Notes under the pieces: generated by a model
Told to the model about the DNA's origin: nothing
The model's input: only the letters and a program-made list of their open reading frames with translations
The model's database searches: none
Origin: Notamacropus eugenii
Taxonomy: Eukaryota; Chordata; Mammalia; Diprotodontia; Macropodidae
Length of the DNA: 64,000 nt
Direction of reading: 5' to 3'
NCBI RefSeq assembly: GCF_028372415.1
Contig: NC_092872.1
Location: 282,723,206 to 282,787,205, forward strand
Position numbers and translations under genes: made by a program
In this document: positions 44,700 through 53,200 of the stretch, one piece after another
Layout: each line of letters starts with the position of its first letter
Numbering within the stretch: position 1 is the first letter of the stretch

Positions 44700-45430
44700 T
44701 CCAGGCACCAAATCCATCACTTTCCATATCTGTCAATTCCACTTCCAGGATCTCTCAACAAGTCCCTCCCAGCTCTCCCCCACTAATACCTTAGGATTAT
44801 ATCCACCTTAGGATAGGTCCTCCTCCTCATTGTCCCCTAGGGCTAATGCAATAAGCACCTTAGGGTCTTCCTACCATTTCTCCCTCCTCCAACCGAATCT
44901 TCAAACCACTACCTGACTACAATGCATAGAACTCATGAGGACATTCATGTTCAAAAATCTTTAGTGGCTCTCTAGTGATTCCTGAGTCAAGTTCAGACTC
45001 CTTCACCAGCTTTCAAGGTTTCCTGAAATATAACACCACCTGCCCTGATTGCTTTTATGACCTTTTCTCAAGTGATTTGGGCCTCTATAGCTTCAGTGAA
45101 AGTAGATCAGCCAGCTAGTCAATAAGTAGTCAGGTTTTTACTGTGTTCCAGGCTCTTTGAACGATTGACTCGCTCTCTCCACTGACACTGCTCCCCTCCC
45201 CCCTCCCCCCCAGATAAACACTTCTCTTTCTTACCTCTGTTCTTTACTGAGGCTGCTTCCTGTACCTGGGTGTCCTCTCCTCTTTTTTCTACTTGTTAAA
45301 TTCCTTCCCTTCCTTTAGTATCAAACTGAAATGCCTGACCCCTCAGTTCCCATCAATAGCAGGGTTTCCCTCCAGGACGTTACCTAAGACTTTGTTTTAT
45401 ACCCACTTATACTAGGGAGTATTAGAGTCA
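44700..45430 (+). mobile_element. old L2 LINE 3' region
   Basis: Diverged L2: 'caaaaatctttagtggctctctag', 'gtcaagttcagactccttcaccagc', 'ctgtacctgggtgtcctctcc', 'tcaaactgaaatgcctgacc'. Frames are broken. Confidence 0.65.
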
Positions 45431-46204
45431 GCTCCTAAAGTTCTGTGAGGGCTCACTGTGGAATGGAGGGGGGGTCCTCTGTGAAACACAAACACATCTT
45501 ACTTCCTCCCACCTTGCAAAGTTTCCAAGCACAGGCCATTGATGGTGCATGAGGATGCCTGCCTCGGATTTGAAGAGGTCCCCCACCCCATCCAGCACTA
45601 GATAAGAGCTTTAATATAACATGAATAGCACAACGAAGGTGTGTGTGTAAGGACTGAGACTGCTGTTGGAGAAGGGAGCACAGAACTTTCACCGGTGAAA
45701 TCTTGTGTCTTTTCAGTATGGCCCTGGGACATTGCAGGCTCCTCATGGGCAGGGATGGTGCCTTGCATCTCCTCCAGCACTGAGTCCAGGGCTCTGGAGA
45801 TGGCAGGTACTGTTTCTCACATGTAGTGTTCCATCTCTTGCTTTTCTAGAATGTTAATGTAAAATTTTAAACGTGAAACACAGGGTCAGCTAGAGCTGTG
45901 TCGCTGAGCCTCCCTTCTGAGCCACTCTCCATCCAAGCTAGTGCCCACGTCTGAGGCTCAGTGACCCTGAGATCTTGTCAGTTCCATATGTTTAGGTATT
46001 ACTGGATTTCAGGCCTCCAGAAGTCCTAGTCCTTCCTGTTCCTTTCTTTTCTTTCCTCTTCCTCTTTTTCATCCTTCAACTTTTCTTCTTCTGTTTCTCC
46101 TTCCACCTCACCTCCATCTATACTATCTGGGGAAGGGAGACCCCCTGCAATCACTTGTGTATAGAAGGGGGAAGAAGAGGGTGGCACTGACTCCTCACTG
46201 CATA
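45431..46204. other. unassigned intergenic DNA
   Basis: No gene. A CT-rich stretch at 46035-46100 gives a glutamate-rich minus-strand frame that I do not accept as a gene. Confidence 0.3.
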
Positions 46205-46300
46205 CATGGTTTTCCCCATCTGTAAACTTCATTAGGGCAGGCACTCTCTCATTCTGGTCTTTGGATACCCAATGACTGGCACCGATTAGGCCTTCTCTTT
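46205..46300 (+). repeat. L2 3' tail fragment
   Basis: 'ttcattagggcaggcactctctcattctggtctttggatacccaatgactggcacc'-type ending, diverged. Confidence 0.55.
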
Positions 46301-46439
46301 CTAAATTTGTGTTGAAGTACATTGTATTGTGTTTCATTCCTTCCAGGGCTCTCACCTGCTGCATCATTAGACAGCTGGGGACTGTTGTATTCTGAAGATA
46401 GAAGGACCATAGAATCCTAGGATCAAATTCAATCCTTGG

Positions 46440-46615
46440 ATTGAAAGGGGGAAGTGACCTTGGTGGCCATCGACTCCACCTCCCTCATTTTGTAGAGGAG
46501 TAAACTGAGTCTGGGGGAGGAGGAGTAGATTTTTCAAGCTTAGAGCTATGAAGGGCAAAGCCAAGCTCCAGCCCCAGCAGGGCTTTGATTGCAAAGTCAG
46601 TGTTCTCTTTCCAGC
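46440..46615 (-). repeat. MIR-type SINE
   Basis: Antisense: 'cttggtggccatcgactccacc', 'attttgtagaggagtaaactgag', head region near 46590. Confidence 0.65.
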
Positions 46616-46779
46616 TCCATCCTCACCTGAGAATCATTGGCTGAAGTAAGTTAAAGGAGAAGAGAATTCTGGGAAGATTTGGGGAGATCCCATAACAAAT
46701 ACTTTGTATAGTGTAGGATGGAAGTTTCACTTTTGATCAAAGAAAAATTAATAACAAAAACAATAACACCAAAATACTG

Positions 46780-47612
46780 AGACTTTTAAAATAATATTTA
46801 TTTCCATTTTGTTGTAAAAACTAGTTTCTTGTATAACTTCCAAAATATACATATATAAATAAAAGAAATTGTAAAATCTGGAAGGTCAATATGACAATTT
46901 TGTCAGTAGCTTTTTTTTTTAAAACAGAAAGGAATTTTTTGAGGGAGGGAAGAAAACATTGGATTTGAAATTCATACTCACTCCCACTAAGTTGTCTCAT
47001 AATGACAGAGGGTCAACCCTGCTCAACCTAGCTGAACCCTTCTACCCAACTAGATTAGGCTGCTCCCTGGTCACCATGCTAGTTCACCTTGAAAAACTCG
47101 ATTGCTGCTATGGCTGCGGCTGCTGTGGCTGTGGTTGCTGCAGCAGTGGCTGTCATTTGGTAATCAGGTTACTCTAAAAGGTTCCTAGACATGGCTGGGA
47201 AGGAGCAGGTTTGGGATAGAGGAGGTGAGATGGATGAAGGCTTTACTTCTATGAGAGGACAGCCTTCATTCCTAAGAAGTTAATGAAAATAACAGACCAA
47301 AACCAAGGTCCCCTGTATTGTTTTTATGCACCAGAAAGATCATAAAATCCTCTGGGGTCAGAATGGGGGGAAAGACAGGAGCAAACAGGGCCATTCCAGG
47401 GGAAGCAACACTTGGGCTACTTCTCTGTATTGATGGTCCCCCAGTGTGGTGCTGCTGCTTACTCTGTAAAGCAGGGGAGGTTTCTTCCTCTATGTAAAAT
47501 CCCTACGTTAAATCAGGGTGTGGCGGTGATGACGATAAAGCTAATTTTAACTGGCTATGTAATATTTGAGATCATCCCAGACCCCTGCAGTGGTAGCTGC
47601 TGAGTTTGCGGG
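46780..47612 (-). other. C10orf90: predicted 3' UTR of the ALMS-motif gene
   Basis: Region between the stop codon at 47613 and the first good minus-strand poly-A signal (46797-46802). It has no recognised transposon over 0.8 kb, unlike its surroundings, which fits a transcribed constrained UTR. It holds a GCT/GGCTG-rich stretch at 47103-47155. The exact cleavage site is inferred. Confidence 0.6.
46797..46802 (-). terminator. poly-A signal AATAAA
   Basis: TTTATT on the plus strand, AATAAA on the minus strand, about 815 bases after the stop codon. T-rich and A-rich flanks are consistent with a 3' end. Inferred, not proven. Confidence 0.5.
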
Positions 47613-47651
47613 TCAGTCTGTACTCCTCTGAAGGATCTGATCCAGTAGTTG
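47613..47651 (-). CDS. C10orf90: terminal coding exon (last 12 codons + stop)
   Basis: Preceded by a pyrimidine-rich acceptor ending CCCCCTCTAG. Reads QLLDQILQRSTD then TGA. It completes the ALMS motif directly after FKK of the previous exon (phase 0). Confidence 0.88.
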   Translation of the reverse strand, partial: QLLDQILQRSTD

Positions 47652-50205
47652 CTAGAGGGGGTGAAGAGAAAGAAAAGGTCACAGTTGGAAGGCAGGATCA
47701 TAGGGAGGGGGTGTGTGTGGGGGTATGGGGGGTGGACAAAACCAAGCAGCTTCTCTGGAATACCTTACCTTTTTAAAGACTTCGGCGCGTAGACGATTAC
47801 TCTGTAAAATTACTCTTTTCTTTTGTTCTTCTTTCTTCTTTTTCACTTCAGGCAGGTTATTATAGATTCTGAAATACAGTCAGAGATGGGTGAGTAGATG
47901 TGGCAAAAGATTCATTTTTGCCTGATAGTTACTAGGGCACACAGTCAATATGGCAGCGCCTCCAAGTTGGCGATGTCATCTGTAGGGGGACTCCCTCTAT
48001 CAACACATAGTGCAACTGATTTAGGACTTGGGATCATACAACTTGTGCTGGGAAAAGTCTCAGAGATCTTCTAGTCTAGCCCCTCATTGTGGCAATGAGG
48101 CTACTGAAGCCCCGAGTGGTGAAATGATTTTCTAAGATAATCTACCATAGCTATGTGGGGATTTGAATGCAAGTCTTCAGGTTCCAAACCAAGCATGGAT
48201 CATAGTTTTAGAGTTGGAAGGACCTTAGTGGCACAAGTCTAACCCTCTCATTTTACATATGAGGAAACTGAGGCACAGAGAGGTTGGGACTCCTTCAGGA
48301 TCAAACAGTTACAAAGTATCTGGGGTAGATCTAAACTCCTATCTTACAGACTCCAAGTCCAGCACCTTATTCACTTTGCGACCTTTTTGCCATCATACTA
48401 CCTTAGAGAAAGAGCACTTAGGGGACACCATAGTGGATAGAACAATGGACTTGGAATCAGGAAGACTCTTCTTCTTGAGTTCAAATCCAGTTTCAGACAC
48501 TTATTGGCTGTGTGACCTTAGCAAAGTCAGTTAACCCTGTAAAATGAACTGGAGAAGAAAATGGCAAACCACTCCAAGATCTTTGCCAAGAAAATGTTAA
48601 AATAGGGTCACATAGAATTGGACATAACTAAACAACACTACCTTAGAGAACTGAAAGGACTTGTCCAAGGTACCACAGTCAATAAAGGTCTGAGGTCAAA
48701 TTGAACCCAGCTCTTCTTGACTCTACTGCTTCTTACAATAAGTAATAATCTAAATTTTAAAGGGAAAACACTTGACTAACTACATACTGTTGAAGAAATT
48801 CAATGAGAATTATTAGCGATATGACAAGTCATAGCCAAATTCAGTGCATGGGGGGGAGAAGATATTCGCTTTGGGGAAAGAGAACCTGATTTCAAACCTT
48901 ATTCTTGTTATTGATTAGTTTGTGATCTTGGCCAAGTCATTGATTTCTTTGGGATGCAGTTTCCTCATCTATAAAAAGAGGGAGCTGAATTAGATGTATT
49001 TTAAGATCCCTTTCCTCTCTAGAGATATGTTCCTCTGTGTCTGATTTTCCTTGGGTATAGACACTCTCAGAGGACTACACATCTCAACCAAGCAATCAAT
49101 TCATCAAGCACTTATTTATTAAGCACCTACTATGTGCTAGGTACTGTGCTAGGCTCTGGGGATACAAGTCCTAAGAATGAAAAAAAATCCCACCTTCCAA
49201 GAAGTTTACATTTGGATAGGAGAGACCAAAAAGAAAGGACATGTATGTCTGTATACATATATATATACACCCTCATATATGTATATATGAGGGTGTATAT
49301 ATGTACATATATGCCTATACACATTTATATGAGTGTGTATATATATATAGATAGATAGCATACATATTAAATAAGAGAAATACTAAAATAAATGCAAATG
49401 TATGGATGAATTATTCAAAGTACCAGAGAAGGTTAAAGAGATGGAAAATAAGGCTTTATTTAACGTGAAAAGAAATGGATTTAAAAGCAACTTCATATGC
49501 TCTCAGCATCCACTAAAAGAGAACTGGAGGCTCTATAGTGGATGGAGGACTGGATTGGAAATCCCAACAGAGCTGAGTTCAAATTCTGTCTTCTACACTC
49601 TTGACCATATGTCCTAATCTCTCTGAAGCTGCTTTTGATTAACCTTAAGTGGGAATAATGATCCTTGTACCTCCCCACCTTAGAGTGGTGCTGTGAGAAA
49701 GTGCTTTTCAAACTCCTGTGCTAGAATAATAAGAATTAATGATATTGTGCAAAAGGAGGGATTCAAAGGAATTACCATTTTCTTTCCTAAAGATTTTTAA
49801 AGAGTTCAGGAACTTGGGATGAAAAAGGCCTGAGAAATACCCTAGTCCAAATGGAAGCCAAGGAGGCTGCCATTTGCCAGAATCTACATAACTATTTCAT
49901 CAGAAAATCCTAGACTCTCAGAATTAGTGGGACTGTCAAAACCCATCCCCTCTAACCTGGGTCTGAGCAAGGAAATCAGTTACCTACCCCAAGCAGTGGC
50001 CTTCCAGCCTTTGTTTGAAGACCCAATCCTAATTCTCCAGGGAGAATGAGAGGTTCTAATTCACTAACAAGGGAACCTATTCCACTCTAGGGAGGCTCAA
50101 ATGGTCTCATGTTGGTTTTTCTTTACATTTAGTTGGGGATGATAATAGGTAGCGTTAGTGTAATGCACTGTTTTGCTTAATGTTTGTTTTTCTGTCTCTG
50201 TTTCT

Positions 50206-50244
<39 letters not shown>

Positions 50245-53200
50245 CTCTTGTGACAGTCCATTCCACTCAAATTGTTAGAGGAAGCAGCTGGGTAGAGGGA
50301 AGTGAGCAGTGGATTTGAAGGCAAGATAATTGGGTTTGACTATCTACTCACTTTGTCTATATTTTGTACCTACTCACCTAGGTACATGTTATTTTCCTCA
50401 CGGGCAGGGTTATTTCATTTCTGTCTTTATATCTTACTTAGTGCTTGGCATTTAATAAATACTTATTTGGTAGGCTGATTGAATTTATGAGATTCTCTTT
50501 GTCTCAGTTTCCTTATATATAATAGGAAAAATAACCCCACCCCACAGGGTTGTTGTAGGGAAAGTTTTGTAAATCTTAAAGGGCTATAAATATTAGCTGT
50601 TATTATCAAGAAATTTTGGGTTTTTTGGACAGATTTTGTCAAAATCTGCCTCTCAGTATCCATTGCTTCTTATTCACTGAGTCACAGATTATCATAATGG
50701 AAAGGAACTACAGATGCCATCCAGACTAGTCCATACTTGAATAGGACTATACAATGGATCTTCAAATGCTTGTTCATATTTTGCTTGGGTGACTCCACCA
50801 ATAGGGGCTCTAGTACCTCTGAGGCAGCCCACTCCACTTGCAGAGAGCTCTCATTGTTAAGAAGTTTTTTTCCTGACATTGAGCCTAAATTTGCTTTCCT
50901 AACTTCTTCCCACTTACGTTTCTTATGCTGCTCTCTAGGCCCCCCAAAGAGCAAAGTTCCTCTTACTGACCATAGAAAATCAGATTTCAGATTGGCTATA
51001 TAATATTGTTTCATTTCTGTCTTCTGAAAGAAACTGCCTGGATCAATCTCAGCAAAGACTTCTGCTACTTTCCTCTGATACAATAAATAACTGGAACAAA
51101 TGAAACAATCTGAAAGCCTTTGCATATTTATTTTTCTAACCTTGTGATATCCAACTGAACATCTCTGATTTATTTGTTGTTGTTAAGTGGTTTCAGTTGT
51201 CCAATTTCTGACCCCATTTTGGGGTTTTCTTGGCAAAGATACTAGAGGGATCTGCCATTTCCTTTTCCAGCTCTTTTTATAGATGAGGAGAATGAGGCAA
51301 ACAGGGTTAAGTGACCTGCCCAGGGTCACCCAATTAGTAAGTGTGTGAGGCCAGACATGAGCTCATGAAGATGAGTCTTCCTAATTCCAAGCCCAGTGCT
51401 CTAACCACTTTGCAATCTGGCTGCCCTCTCTGTTTAATAGTCCTCCATATTTCTACACCACATGAGAAATTGATAGTACCAAGTAGGATGGGCAGAATGC
51501 CCAGTCTCTGCTTCTCACACTGGTATAACCATACCAGTCTGGGCTGTTGGGATACACCATGCTATCCCACCTGGGAGAAATTACCCCCCCAGCAACCTGG
51601 GAAGTACCATTACATCATGGAAAATAATCTCTTATAGAATCTTGGTGGGAAGGAAGCCAAACTGAATCCTTTGGCTCTTTGGAATAACTCTATCTTTTCT
51701 TGTGGAGTCTGTAAGAGGACTTTGAAAACAGCACTTATCTCAGTGGTCAGAGGTCAGAAAGACCTTGGGTCAAAGCCCATGTATGAAATTAATTGGCTGT
51801 GTGATCCTAGGCAAGTCACAAACTCTGAGACTTGGTATTCTTATCTGTAAAATGACCCAGTAGTATATTCAGCTCACAGAGATGTGGTAATGGCCAAATG
51901 AGAGAGCATATGTAGATTGTTTTGCAAACCTCATTGTATGCCGTACTTTTTGGTAATTATTGAGCTGAAGGCAACCCACATTGGAAAGAATAGCTGCTTT
52001 GTCCATCACTCAGGACTCTTGAGTTCTACTGGCACATAGTAGGTGCTTAATAAATGTTTGGTAACTGGCTTACTGGTTCTAACTAGCTAGGTGATATGAA
52101 GTAAGTAAATTGCCCTCTGAGGTCCTCCATTTCCTCAAGTGGAAGAGGTGTGCCTAAAGAATAGTTCAAATGAAACAGATTTGGGGATTTTAGTGGATCA
52201 GAAGTTCAACAAAAGCTAGCAATGGGATGTAGCAGCCACCCCAGGAGATGTGAATTTTTCCTTAAAAATGAATCCAGATGGGTGACTTTATCAGTGCAAT
52301 GTAGGAAAGTCCTGGTGTAAAAATATGCTCTATTGATATAGAGTGGCATATTTCCACCTCTAACCATCTTTGGAAGTAGTTGGGGGGGGGGCTATGGGGA
52401 GTTACACAGTCAGAGGGAGAACTTGATGTTATCTGGGGTCTCTTTTTCTATGATTCTAACTAGTTTTAATTATTTTGTCTTCGAAACAGCAGTTCTATAA
52501 AATCAACGGAGAATGATTTAGCCTGAGAAGCTGCATGGAATTGTGGACAGAAGGATGGCTTTGGGAGTAAAAAGATTTGGTTTAAGCCTCATCTCTGACA
52601 TCTTGGCTGCAAAGTCACTTAACCTCTTGGGATTCTGGACAGTTCTCTGAAACTGCTGTAGAGAAGGTGCTGATCTGCCTTAGTAGAAACTCCCTGGGAA
52701 TGCACTTTACCAATGATGCCACATAGCCACTCCTTCTCCAGTTCTGGGATGGATTTGACATAACTATCAGGAGCACATAAATGGTGGCTCCATCATCCCT
52801 TCAAGACAGCTTCCTCTTTGTCCTCCCAATCACAAGAAAACTCCTAGGAAATAGTCTTTATATGCAGGTGCTGCCTCTATTTCCTCATTTCCCAGAAAAA
52901 TCTCAATTCCTTGTAATCTGGCTTGACCTCAAGACTCTTCAGAAACTTCTTTGTCCAAGGTCATGAATAATTTCTTCACTGCTAAATCCATTGGACTTTC
53001 CTCAGTCTTCATACTTCTTGTCCTTCTGACATTACTGACTACTCCTTCTCAAATGCTCTCTCTCATTCTTTGGCTCCCATCATACTGAACTTTCTTGGTC
53101 CTCCTTCTACCCATCTAACCTCTCCTCCACCAACTCCCTCTTTGTCCTCCCTCACTCCAGCACAAGCAGCCCCCAGGTTCTCTCCTGGGACTTCTGTCTG

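Noticed and set aside
46026-46367. 113-codon glutamate-rich minus-strand frame just past the gene's 3' end
   Set aside because: Composition comes from a CT-rich tract and an L2 tail. It has no splice or start context and lies beyond the poly-A signal.
50682-51125. 147-codon minus-strand frame inside the ALMS-gene intron
   Set aside because: It lies within an antisense CR1/L3 LINE and reads as its decayed 3' region.
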